A stretch of 7,518 nt of DNA from Bacteroidales bacterium (GTDB lineage: Bacteria; Bacteroidota; Bacteroidia; Bacteroidales; JAADGE01): the NCBI GenBank assembly GCA_024762915.1, contig JANTGL010000126.1, positions 1-7,518 on the forward strand, written 5' to 3'. The notes beneath the pieces were generated by a model that ran no database searches, had not been told where the DNA came from, and saw nothing but the letters and a program-made list of their open reading frames with translations. Numbering within the stretch: the first letter of the stretch is position 1; each line of letters starts with the position of its first letter. Made by a program: the position numbers and the translations under genes. Below, one piece after another: positions 1 through 6,700 of the stretch.

Positions 1-45
1 GAATCAAAAGTAAAAAAAAAAACGTATTTTTCAGGAAAATTAAAC

Positions 46-957
46 TTAATTTTGACCGGTTTTCATAATTTTATCAACTTTCGGATTTGTCGGGTCAATT
101 TCTTTTAAAATATTGTAAACTTTTTTCTTTTCTTGAACGGGAGCATCAGAAAAAATCTTTACAATTTCATCCGTTTTTGCAGTCAGTATGATTCGAAGAA
201 AATATGAATCTGCTTTTCGATTATAAACTTGTTTTAAAAATTGACAAGCATTTGCAACCTGCCCGCGTCCTAATTCAGGTTTATCGGACATAACATCTAG
301 GCCGAGACGATGGTAACGGTAATAAAATTTTCTTAAAGGTGCATTTTCACTGCTTGTAATATGTTCGATTAAATAAAATCGATTGTTTTGATTGCTTGTC
401 CCGAAAGCTTTCCAATTATTATCGGGATCGGATTGCGCATTATTCATTATTTGCTTGGCTTTATCTAAATAAACAGTTCCCGAATTTAAACCGAATGAAT
501 CATAATCAAGTCCGATGATGATGTATGCATAAAAAGCAAGTACCGAAGTCAGATTTGAAAGATGGGTGTTTTCGTTAAATTCAAGTGCCTGTCCTTCAGT
601 GTAGTAAAAGTCAAAATCTTTATCTTCCTTATAATTGAATAAAGTTGATTTGTAATTTGTATTGAAAATCGGTCTTGTGGATTGTACTGAAATGTTTCCC
701 GTAAATTTATCAATCCCGTTATATTTGGAAAGGTTAATTTGAATTTGACATTCTATTCTTTCATTATTTGAAAAAACATTATTAGTCCAAACTCGATTAT
801 TCATAAATTCAAATAAATCCTTTTGCATCGCACGAAATAATTCTTCGTTACTTCCCTGAATTTGACTTCTGTTAATACTGATTCTGCAATTTAATTCTTG
901 AGAAAAACCGTAAAAACTAATCGTAAAGAATATGATAATAAAAAGAATCTGTTTCAT
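46..957 (-). CDS. porD: Type IX secretion-associated protein PorD (DUF4835 family)
   Basis: This 303-residue protein matches the DUF4835 family of Bacteroidota, now usually named PorD and linked to type IX secretion; its exact role there is unclear to me. Residues 1-19 or 1-20 form a secretion signal: a Lys near the start, a long Ile/Phe-rich core, then GFSQ. The mature protein opens with the family's LNCRISIN segment and a following QIQGSN. Further on it has NERIECQIQIN (about 67-77), RPIFNTNYKSTLFNYK (about 94-109), and a conserved hydrophobic stretch ending in IIIGLDYDSF (about 146-155). There is no lipobox and no obvious membrane anchor after the signal, so it is probably periplasmic or outer-membrane associated. 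The length is typical of the family. It is the last gene of the bamD-rpoZ-coaBC set, 59 bases after coaBC. No promoter motif is evident in that gap, so co-transcription is likely. The start is chosen because the signal peptide begins there. Confidence 0.87.
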   Translation of the reverse strand: MKQILFIIIFFTISFYGFSQELNCRISINRSQIQGSNEELFRAMQKDLFEFMNNRVWTNNVFSNNERIECQIQINLSKYNGIDKFTGNISVQSTRPIFNTNYKSTLFNYKEDKDFDFYYTEGQALEFNENTHLSNLTSVLAFYAYIIIGLDYDSFGLNSGTVYLDKAKQIMNNAQSDPDNNWKAFGTSNQNNRFYLIEHITSSENAPLRKFYYRYHRLGLDVMSDKPELGRGQVANACQFLKQVYNRKADSYFLRIILTAKTDEIVKIFSDAPVQEKKKVYNILKEIDPTNPKVDKIMKTGQN

Positions 958-1016
958 CTGTTTATATTTATTATTTTAAAGGCCGGAAATGTAATGAGTC
1001 AGAATTTTTTTTCAGT

Positions 1017-2216
1017 TTATAATTTAAGCAATTCAACAACTTTATTCAAAATATCTTTTGCAACTTCGGTCTTTGATTTTAACTCAAATCTTTTAATATT
1101 ATTGTCTTTATCAATGATTGAAATTTTATTTGTATCGTAACCGAACCCGGCACCTTTGTCTTTTAAAGAATTTAATACAATGAAATCAAATTTTTTTTTC
1201 TTAATTTTATTTTGTGCATTAACAAGTTCATCATCAGTTTCTAAAGCAAAGCCAATCGTAATTTGTTCCTTTTTTTTACGAGAACCAAATTCTTTTGCAA
1301 TATCTTTTGTCGGTTTTAAATCAATACTGAGTTTATCTGTCTTTTTCTTAATTTTTGATTGTAACGGATTTTTCGGAGTGTAATCAGAAACAGCAGCAGC
1401 AAAAATTATGATATCGTTTTCGTGAAAATGTTTTTCAGTTTTCGTGAACATTTCTTCGGCATTTTGAACCGATATTGTTTTAATGTTTTTATTTTCTGTT
1501 TTAAGATTTACGGGACCTGAAATAAGGGTAACATTTGCACCGTATTCGGCAAAAATTTCGGCAATAGCAAAGCCCATTTTGCCGCTCGAACGATTTCCGA
1601 TAAATCGAACGGGATCAATATTTTCGTAGGTAGGTCCTGCCGTGATTAAAACTTTGTAGTCTTTAAGTTTTTTTTTTTGATTGAAAAAATTCTCCAAAAA
1701 TGTTAAAATGTTTTCAGGCTCGGTCATTCTGCCTTTCCCTTCCAATCCGCTTGCAAGTTCACCGGTTTCGGCATCTATAATATAATTCCCGAATGATTTC
1801 AAGGTTTGGATGTTTTTTTGAACCGCAGGATGTTTAAACATATCTAAATCCATTGCAGGAGCCCAAAAAACAGGACATTTTGCAGACAAATAAGTTGTTA
1901 ACAGAAGATTGTCGGCAATTCCGTTTGCTGCTTTACCCAATGAATTTGCAGTTGCCGGAGCAATGATAAAGGCATCAGCCCATAATCCTAAGTCAACATG
2001 GCTGTTCCAATCTCCGTTTTCCGGATTAAAGAACAATTTTAAAACAGGTTTTTGAGATAAGGTTGAAAGGGTAAGGGGGGTAATGAATTTTTCAGCAAAA
2101 GGCGTCATAATTACTTGAACTTCTGCTCCTTTTTTTATCAGTAATCTTATAAGAATTGCAGCTTTATATGCTGCAATTCCTCCGGTTATACCGACAATTA
2201 TTTTTTTCCCGTTCAT
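1017..2216 (-). CDS. coaBC: Bifunctional CoaBC: phosphopantothenoylcysteine decarboxylase / phosphopantothenate-cysteine ligase
   Basis: This enzyme performs two cytoplasmic steps of coenzyme A synthesis: it joins 4'-phosphopantothenate to cysteine (C-terminal CoaB half), then decarboxylates the product (N-terminal FMN-dependent CoaC half). CoaC, about residues 1-180, shows the nucleotide-binding start GITGGIAAYK (9-18), the likely catalytic His73 in SHVDLGLWAD, APATA (86-90) and GKGRM (160-164). CoaB, about 186-399, shows ITAGPTYENIDPVRFIGN (191-208), SSGKMG (210-215), AAAVSDY (273-279), a lysine cluster SKIKKK (287-292), and GFALETDD (322-329). The 399-residue length is normal for the fused enzyme. 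Two residues usual in the E. coli decarboxylase differ: the PxMN motif reads PAMD (Asp123), and the ACGxxGxGRM flap reads ASGLEGKGRM (Ser156 for Cys). The domain linker is coded by an 11-A run. The gene lies 17 bases after rpoZ and 59 before porD. Confidence 0.95.
   Translation of the reverse strand: MNGKKIIVGITGGIAAYKAAILIRLLIKKGAEVQVIMTPFAEKFITPLTLSTLSQKPVLKLFFNPENGDWNSHVDLGLWADAFIIAPATANSLGKAANGIADNLLLTTYLSAKCPVFWAPAMDLDMFKHPAVQKNIQTLKSFGNYIIDAETGELASGLEGKGRMTEPENILTFLENFFNQKKKLKDYKVLITAGPTYENIDPVRFIGNRSSGKMGFAIAEIFAEYGANVTLISGPVNLKTENKNIKTISVQNAEEMFTKTEKHFHENDIIIFAAAVSDYTPKNPLQSKIKKKTDKLSIDLKPTKDIAKEFGSRKKKEQITIGFALETDDELVNAQNKIKKKKFDFIVLNSLKDKGAGFGYDTNKISIIDKDNNIKRFELKSKTEVAKDILNKVVELLKL
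1668..1678 (-). repeat. A11 homopolymer in the coaBC domain linker
   Basis: On the coding (minus) strand this is an uninterrupted run of 11 adenines, coding for the end of Gln180 plus Lys181-Lys183, exactly between the CoaC and CoaB domains. Losing one A would give the reading NLKTTKF then stop; gaining one A would give Thr then stop. Shorter runs in the same gene (9 A at 1191-1199, and about 8 A near residues 313-316) lie inside the CoaB domain. The run is directly visible; any slippage is inference. Confidence 0.9.
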
Positions 2217-2233
2217 GATTTAGAAGGTCTTAG

Positions 2234-2563
2234 TTATTTTTCTTCATCATCTTCAGGATTTCTTTGATAAATTTTATTTTCAAGAAGTTCCTGTATGGCA
2301 ATTAAAGTAGGTTTAGGTAAACGTTCATAAAATTTAGAAATTTCAATTTGTTCACGATTTTCAAAAATTTCTTCCAGATTGTCCGTATATGACGCAAATT
2401 CTTGTAATTTTTGATTTAATTCCTCTTTAATCTCTTTTTGTATTTGTTTTGAACGTTTTCCCGTAATAACCAAAGATTCATAAATATTACCGGTATTTTT
2501 TTCTAAATCGGTAAAATCTCTGGTAATTGTTGTATCGTTAGCATTTGTTTTTTTATAGTCCAT
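2234..2563 (-). CDS. rpoZ: DNA-directed RNA polymerase omega subunit (Rpb6/RpoZ-like, Bacteroidota type)
   Basis: This 109-residue acidic cytoplasmic protein fits the Bacteroidota omega/Rpb6-like family, which supports folding and assembly of the beta' subunit of RNA polymerase. The diagnostic core is GNIYESLVITGKRSKQI (25-41), where the omega-type Thr-Gly-Lys-Arg motif precedes a helix. A second conserved block, EIFENREQIEISKFYERLPK (65-84), is typical of the Bacteroidota version. The C-terminal tail (NPEDDEEK) is strongly acidic. There is no signal peptide or membrane segment. It sits between bamD (24 bases upstream) and coaBC (17 bases downstream) on the same strand, the order commonly seen in this phylum. 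I see no promoter of its own. The start ATG gives a normal-length N-terminus. Confidence 0.9.
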   Translation of the reverse strand: MDYKKTNANDTTITRDFTDLEKNTGNIYESLVITGKRSKQIQKEIKEELNQKLQEFASYTDNLEEIFENREQIEISKFYERLPKPTLIAIQELLENKIYQRNPEDDEEK

Positions 2564-2587
2564 CTTAGTTAATGTATATTTGATTTA

Positions 2588-3409
2588 TTATAAACTTGCT
2601 GTTTGATTATTGTTTAATTTTAAAATTTCTTTGTCAATTATTTTTTTAATTGAGTTTAGTTCTTTTGTATAGTTACTTGAAGGGTATTTTTCGGTGAAAT
2701 TTTTATAGGCTTTTAAAGCATCTTCATAACGCTCTTTTTGTTTAATAACAATACTGTTTTGAGCATATTTATATTTCGATTTCACGATTAAATACATAAT
2801 TTCTTCTTTATATTTCGTATCCGGATAATCATTGATACTGTTTTTTAAAGCAATTGAAGCAGCATTAAAATAACCGATATTATAATATAATTTTGCATTT
2901 AAAAACGATTTTTCCTCTAACCGAGCTCTTAACTCATCAACTAAATTATTACACTCTTCAATACGTTTACTGTCAGGATATTTCGTGATAAACAATTCAA
3001 ATTCTCTTAAGGCCGTCATTGTTGCTTGTTGATCAAGTTTTGCCTTCGGGGCATCTAAATAATAACATTTAGCACTCATAAATTGAGCTTTTTCCGCATT
3101 TTTACCCTTCGGATAATCCGTTGTGTATTTTCTGAAATAGTAACCGGCCAGTATGTAATCTTTTATATGGTAATAAGAATCGGCATATTTATACAAAGCA
3201 TCTTCACCGCTTTTGGTCATTCTCAATGAAAGAATGACATCTTCAAGCATAATTTGAGTTTTGGCATATTTCCCTGCTTCATAATATTCCAGGGCTTTCG
3301 TATATTTTTTCTCGGGATCTTGAATTTTTTTTGCCGTATTAAATTCACAAGAATGGAGAAAACTTACTGATAATATGATTGATATGAAAAAACTTATTTT
3401 TTTTAGCAT
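2588..3409 (-). CDS. bamD: Outer membrane assembly lipoprotein BamD
   Basis: BamD is the essential lipoprotein partner of BamA in the machine that folds beta-barrel proteins into the outer membrane. The 273-residue product starts with a lipoprotein signal (MLKKISFFIS, hydrophobic core, then LHSC), so lipidation at Cys21 is expected; His at the -2 position of the lipobox is slightly unusual. The rest is helical and tetratricopeptide-like: repeat units are visible around 35-60 (YTKALEYYEAGKYAKT), 67-100 (ALYKYADSYY then AGYYFRKYTTDYP), 130-150 (REFELFITKYPDSKR), 173-200, and 225-245 (ALKAYKNFTEKYPSSNY). The recurring F/Y-x-x-x-YP at repeat ends is typical of the BamD/YfiO family. It is slightly longer than E. 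coli BamD (about 245). It is the first gene of the set continuing to rpoZ, coaBC and porD, with a promoter-like motif just upstream. Confidence 0.92.
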   Translation of the reverse strand: MLKKISFFISIILSVSFLHSCEFNTAKKIQDPEKKYTKALEYYEAGKYAKTQIMLEDVILSLRMTKSGEDALYKYADSYYHIKDYILAGYYFRKYTTDYPKGKNAEKAQFMSAKCYYLDAPKAKLDQQATMTALREFELFITKYPDSKRIEECNNLVDELRARLEEKSFLNAKLYYNIGYFNAASIALKNSINDYPDTKYKEEIMYLIVKSKYKYAQNSIVIKQKERYEDALKAYKNFTEKYPSSNYTKELNSIKKIIDKEILKLNNNQTASL

Positions 3410-3414
3410 GGCTG

Positions 3415-3422
3415 CAAAATTA
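3415..3422 (-). promoter_or_regulatory. Candidate Bacteroidota -7 element upstream of bamD
   Basis: The minus strand reads TAATTTTG, an exact match to the TAnnTTTG -7 consensus, ending 5 bases before the bamD ATG. If used, the transcript would be almost leaderless. A clear TTTG at the -33 distance is missing, so support is partial. The 110-base gap to the PorV-like gene upstream leaves room for a promoter. Confidence 0.35.
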
Positions 3423-3519
3423 ATATTTTATTCTGAAAAGGAAATCTTTTTTTGAATTTATTTTTTATTGTTTTAACGATATTTTTTAAAAAAAGTTACA
3501 GTTGAATATGAATAATGAA

Positions 3520-4599
3520 TTATTGATGTTTGAAATTTAATTTATTGAAACCGTAACTCAGAGAAAACACATTAGAATATAGTGCAACGGATTGGTCGCC
3601 GATATCGGTTAAGGCATAATCAAGCATAAAGTTATAAATGTTTATTCCCAATCCGATACTCGGTTGAAAATTCAGAATTTCTTTATCAAAATCAGGAATT
3701 TTTGAAAAATTACCGATACCGGTTCTGAAGAAAATGATATTCTTGAAATTTAATTCTCCTCCGAAATACGGGTCGATACTTACGGCTTTTGAACTGAGAA
3801 GAGTATATTTTTTTCCGTCAAAACTGAAATCAATATCAATCTCGGGACGGAAACTGAATTTTTCGGATAATTTAAAATTTCTTGCAGCTCCGACAATAAG
3901 TTCAGGCATCGTAATTTCAAGACTGTTTGAAGGGATGTCATTACCCGTTTGTATGAATACGTCTTTCAAACTTTCAGTGTTATAAAACCAGGCATTAAAT
4001 GTAGACGTTGCATCTTTCAGATTTGCTCCGAATAACCAATTTTTCTTCATGTATTTTAGTCCGATATCAAAGCCGAACCCGAATGCTTTAGCAAATTCTC
4101 CCTGATTTCGGAATATAATTTTGGTGCTGACACCGTAGGACAAACCGGGAATTGAACTTTTTTTGGCGTATGAAAGTAAAAATGCCCAATCGGCTACCGA
4201 GAAATATGAAATTCGGTTATAATCAATATTGCCGTTTTCATCAATCAATTCAAGAGTGTTCGGAATATTATCAATTCCGAAGCGAATTAAACTTCCTGCA
4301 ATAACCGATGAATCATTGATTTTATAGGCTGAACCGAGATAATCATATTTTGCAATACCGGCAAAATATTCGGAATGCATGGCAGCAATTTCATAATTAT
4401 TTTGAATAAAATTTAATCCGGCGGGATTCCAAAATCCCGAATATACATCATCGGATGAAGCCGTAACGGCATTTGATAATGCCAATGCTTTTGCTCCGAT
4501 ACCGACTGATAAAAATTCATTACTGTAAATGCGAATTTGCGCCTGCAATCGAAAGGAAAAAGAGGAAAATATAAAAATCAGTGTTAATATTTTTGGCAT
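3520..4599 (-). CDS. PorV/PorQ-family outer membrane barrel protein (type IX secretion-related, PorV2-like)
   Basis: This 359-residue protein belongs to the PorV/PorQ family of outer-membrane beta-barrels, related to FadL-type barrels. A signal peptide (about 1-20, ending RLQA before Gln21) is followed by the family signature YSNEFLSVGIGAKALALSNA (25-44), then SSDDVYSGFWNPAGL (48-62); the WNPAGL motif is the strongest marker. The rest alternates polar and hydrophobic residues in short strands with many aromatic residues, as in a barrel, and it ends in a strand-like VFSLSYGFNKLNF segment. PorV itself shuttles type IX cargo to the attachment complex; PorQ and PorV2-type paralogues have related or less defined roles. 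Nothing here separates those sub-types firmly, but the length and N-terminus fit PorV2-like proteins best. It lies upstream of bamD on the same strand and diverges from the phosphatidylserine synthase gene. No strong terminator follows, so read-through into bamD is possible. Confidence 0.82.
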   Translation of the reverse strand: MPKILTLIFIFSSFSFRLQAQIRIYSNEFLSVGIGAKALALSNAVTASSDDVYSGFWNPAGLNFIQNNYEIAAMHSEYFAGIAKYDYLGSAYKINDSSVIAGSLIRFGIDNIPNTLELIDENGNIDYNRISYFSVADWAFLLSYAKKSSIPGLSYGVSTKIIFRNQGEFAKAFGFGFDIGLKYMKKNWLFGANLKDATSTFNAWFYNTESLKDVFIQTGNDIPSNSLEITMPELIVGAARNFKLSEKFSFRPEIDIDFSFDGKKYTLLSSKAVSIDPYFGGELNFKNIIFFRTGIGNFSKIPDFDKEILNFQPSIGLGINIYNFMLDYALTDIGDQSVALYSNVFSLSYGFNKLNFKHQ

Positions 4600-4624
4600 T
4601 TCATAAAATTTAAGATATTTTTAC

Positions 4625-4653
4625 CAAAGATTAATTTAATTTTAAACTGCAAA
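4625..4653 (-). promoter_or_regulatory. Candidate promoter for the PorV-like gene
   Basis: On the minus strand a TTTG (4650-4653) is followed after about 16 bases by TAATCTTTG (4625-4633). This resembles the Bacteroidota TTTG / TAnnTTTG pair, with one extra base inside the -7 box. The leader to the ATG at 4599 would be about 25 bases. It lies in the 88-base divergent region. I found no comparably good match on the plus strand for the phosphatidylserine synthase gene. Confidence 0.35.
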
Positions 4654-4687
4654 AGTGAATACTTATTGCTTAAAATAAAAAATAATT

Positions 4688-5746
4688 ATGGACAAAGAAT
4701 TACGATATTTCACCTTGCCGAATATTTTTACATTATTAAATTTAGTTGCAGGAAGTTTAGCAATTTTATTTGCTTTTGAGAAATCGGGAAATTTAACTTA
4801 TGCGGCAACATTTATTTTTATTGCTGCATTTTTTGATTTTACGGACGGTTTTGTTGCTCGATTAACGAACTCGGTTTCTAAACTGGGGAAATATTTGGAT
4901 TCTCTTTCTGATATAGTCAGTTTCGGAACAGCCCCTGCTGTTATTGTATATCAAATGCTGAAAACAGCAACGGAAGTTAAAGGTTTTTCTTTTGAATTAC
5001 CCTATTGGAAAATTCTAGTATTACTTTCACCGATTGTATTAATTATTGCTGCTGCTCTGCGTCTGGCAAAATTTAATGCCGATCGCAGACAAACTCATCA
5101 TTTTTTGGGTTTACCCGTTCCGGTTTCGGCAATCTTTTTTGCTTCCTTACCTTTTGTAAATACATTTGATCCGGATAATTTATTAATTCTTAAAACATGG
5201 TTAGATGTTAATATGCCTTTTGATTTTATATTGGCTGTAATCGGTGTTCAAGTTTATGTTTTGACAAATTTTTGGTTTTATGTTGTTTCAATTTTTGTTT
5301 TTGCAATTTTACAACTTTTGGAAATTCCGATGTTCTCGTTTAAATCAGATAATTATTCTATTAAAGCTAATGCCGCTAAATACAGTTTCTTAATTCTGGC
5401 AGTTTTAATGTTTGCATTCTTTCAATGTTTTATAATTCCGATTATAATCATTCTTTATATTTTATTTTCTGTCGGTATTGATATCGGAAATGCCTTTGAA
5501 AATTTAAGTTTTAAAGAAAATCCTAAAACATGGTTGATTGAATCTATTCTTGTAACTATATTCCTCTTCTTACCTTTTGGAATTGTTGCAATAATTAATG
5601 CTTTAAGAGTACAATCCTTTTATAAATCAGGTAATATTGAAAGTGCAAATAAGTTTTCAAAAGTTGCAGGTAAATGGACAATGTTAAGTTTATATGTAGG
5701 AATAATAATATTTCTTTTAGGTATAGTTTTAGTTCAAAATTCTTAA
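4688..5746 (+). CDS. pssA: CDP-diacylglycerol-serine O-phosphatidyltransferase with C-terminal CD225/dispanin-like domain
   Basis: The N-terminal ~260 residues are a class-I CDP-alcohol phosphatidyltransferase, an inner-membrane enzyme that makes phosphatidylserine from CDP-diacylglycerol and L-serine, the precursor of phosphatidylethanolamine. The complete metal-binding signature is present: Asp50, Asp53-Gly54, Ala57-Arg58, eight residues, Gly67, Asp71, Asp75. The start TLPNIFTLLNLVAG (9-22), the RLAKFN segment (125-130) and GLPVP (141-145) are typical of the serine-using branch. Several membrane helices follow, and the usual family end is near residue 260. Here the frame continues: about 280-350 is a second domain with two hydrophobic helices (about 283-304 and 331-348). 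Between them lies a loop with ALRVQSFYKSGNIESANKFS (305-324) then VAGKW, the pattern of CD225/dispanin (IFITM-like) proteins. The length of 352 is about 110-120 above usual PssA. The frame is unbroken. The ATG precedes the conserved N-terminus directly. Its stop codon overlaps that of the convergent dehydrogenase gene. Confidence 0.9.
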   Translation: MDKELRYFTLPNIFTLLNLVAGSLAILFAFEKSGNLTYAATFIFIAAFFDFTDGFVARLTNSVSKLGKYLDSLSDIVSFGTAPAVIVYQMLKTATEVKGFSFELPYWKILVLLSPIVLIIAAALRLAKFNADRRQTHHFLGLPVPVSAIFFASLPFVNTFDPDNLLILKTWLDVNMPFDFILAVIGVQVYVLTNFWFYVVSIFVFAILQLLEIPMFSFKSDNYSIKANAAKYSFLILAVLMFAFFQCFIIPIIIILYILFSVGIDIGNAFENLSFKENPKTWLIESILVTIFLFLPFGIVAIINALRVQSFYKSGNIESANKFSKVAGKWTMLSLYVGIIIFLLGIVLVQNS

Positions 5747-6684
5747 AATTTAGAAAAAAGAATAATCTTCTCAGCCAAAACCTCTGCAATTTTACGATAA
5801 GATGCATCGGAACTTCCTGCAATATGCGGCGTAAGAATTACTTTTTCAGAATTTATTAAATATTGAAGAGCCGGAGAATTTTGTCCGGCAAAAATATCTT
5901 CGAAAGATGTTTTTTCGTATTCCAGAACATCTAAAGCAGCACCCGTAACTTTTCCGGATTTCATGTTTTTTACCAAATCATCTGTTTTTACTACTTTTCC
6001 TCTTGCCGTGTTGATAAGATAAATCGGTTTATTAAAATGATTGATAAAATCATTATTTATCATAAATTGAGTTTCTTCAGTTAAAGGAACATGAATGCTT
6101 AAAATATCTGTTTCTTGAAATAAAGTTTCTAAATGAATTTCTTTAACATAATCATCGGAAAAATCGGTTTTATATTTATCGTATGAAATTACCTTTGCGG
6201 AGAATCCTTTTAATCTTTGAGCAAACGCACTTCCCATATTACCGTATCCGATAATTCCGATTGTTTTGCCCTGTATTTCAGTTCCGATATTTTGTCGGTT
6301 CCAAATTCCTTTACGGATTTCCGCATCGGAAATTTTAATTTTGTGCATCAGTGTCAGCAACATTCCAAGAGCATGTTCCCCAACGGAATCTCTGTTCCCT
6401 TCAGGTGAATTAATACATTTTATTCCTTTGCTTTCGGCATAAACCGTATCAATATTTTCCATACCGGCTCCGGCACGGGCAATAAATTTTAAATTATTTG
6501 TTAGCTTTATAAAAGCTTTGTCAATTCGAAATTTACTTCTGATTACCAGTCCGTTATAATCAAAGATTTTTTTTTGAAGTTCCGAAAAAGTAAGTTTCGG
6601 TTCATAAGAACAAAAAAAACCTGCATCAGATAATTTTTTTTGCAGGATTTCGTGTGTCGGTTCGGCAATAAGAATTTTAAACAT
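5743..6684 (-). CDS. serA: D-2-hydroxyacid dehydrogenase, probable D-3-phosphoglycerate dehydrogenase
   Basis: This 313-residue cytoplasmic enzyme belongs to the NAD-dependent D-isomer 2-hydroxyacid dehydrogenases. The most likely reaction is oxidation of 3-phosphoglycerate to 3-phosphohydroxypyruvate, the first step of serine synthesis. Visible motifs, in order: RAGAGMENID (70-79) and NSPEGNRDSVGEHALG (92-107), both in the style of phosphoglycerate dehydrogenases; the Rossmann loop GYGNMG (146-151) with Asp169 placed to bind NAD; NTARGKVV with catalytic Arg228; a likely catalytic Glu257 in LDVLEYEK; and catalytic His287 in TPHIAGSS. It lacks the C-terminal ACT regulatory domain of the E. coli enzyme, as many short Bacteroidota forms do, so serine feedback through ACT is not expected. 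No serC lies beside it, so another 2-hydroxyacid substrate remains possible. It starts 16 bases after the lipoprotein gene and is probably co-transcribed with it. Confidence 0.8.
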   Translation of the reverse strand: MFKILIAEPTHEILQKKLSDAGFFCSYEPKLTFSELQKKIFDYNGLVIRSKFRIDKAFIKLTNNLKFIARAGAGMENIDTVYAESKGIKCINSPEGNRDSVGEHALGMLLTLMHKIKISDAEIRKGIWNRQNIGTEIQGKTIGIIGYGNMGSAFAQRLKGFSAKVISYDKYKTDFSDDYVKEIHLETLFQETDILSIHVPLTEETQFMINNDFINHFNKPIYLINTARGKVVKTDDLVKNMKSGKVTGAALDVLEYEKTSFEDIFAGQNSPALQYLINSEKVILTPHIAGSSDASYRKIAEVLAEKIILFSKF

Positions 6685-6700
6685 CGGCTAATTTAAAAAA

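Noticed and set aside
1..45. T-rich tract after the porD stop, as a minus-strand terminator
   Set aside because: On the minus strand there is a run of T, but the only stem before it is four A/T pairs (TTTT-CCTG-AAAA), too weak to support. The next gene on this strand probably begins beyond the edge.
898..1140. Plus-strand open frame of about 80 codons
   Set aside because: It lies across the ends of porD and coaBC in antisense. Its residue make-up (runs of Phe, Ile, Leu, Ser) is what AT-rich antisense codons give, and no domain is visible.
1156..1383. Plus-strand open frame of 75 codons inside coaBC
   Set aside because: It is antisense to a conserved CoaB region, has no recognisable motif, and its Phe-rich start is the complement of Lys codons.
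3482..3494. Palindromic TTTTTTAAAAAAA between the PorV-like gene and bamD, as a terminator
   Set aside because: It is pure A/T with no loop and no G/C stem; such tracts are expected by chance at this base composition.
4584..4604. Minus-strand ATG five bases upstream of the PorV-like start, encoding six residues (MKCQKY)
   Set aside because: It is out of frame with the gene and stops after six codons. A leader-peptide role would need more evidence, and the downstream ATG gives a proper signal peptide.
5595..5859. Short open frames on both strands around the pssA/dehydrogenase junction
   Set aside because: They overlap conserved parts of the two real genes in other frames and carry no motif.
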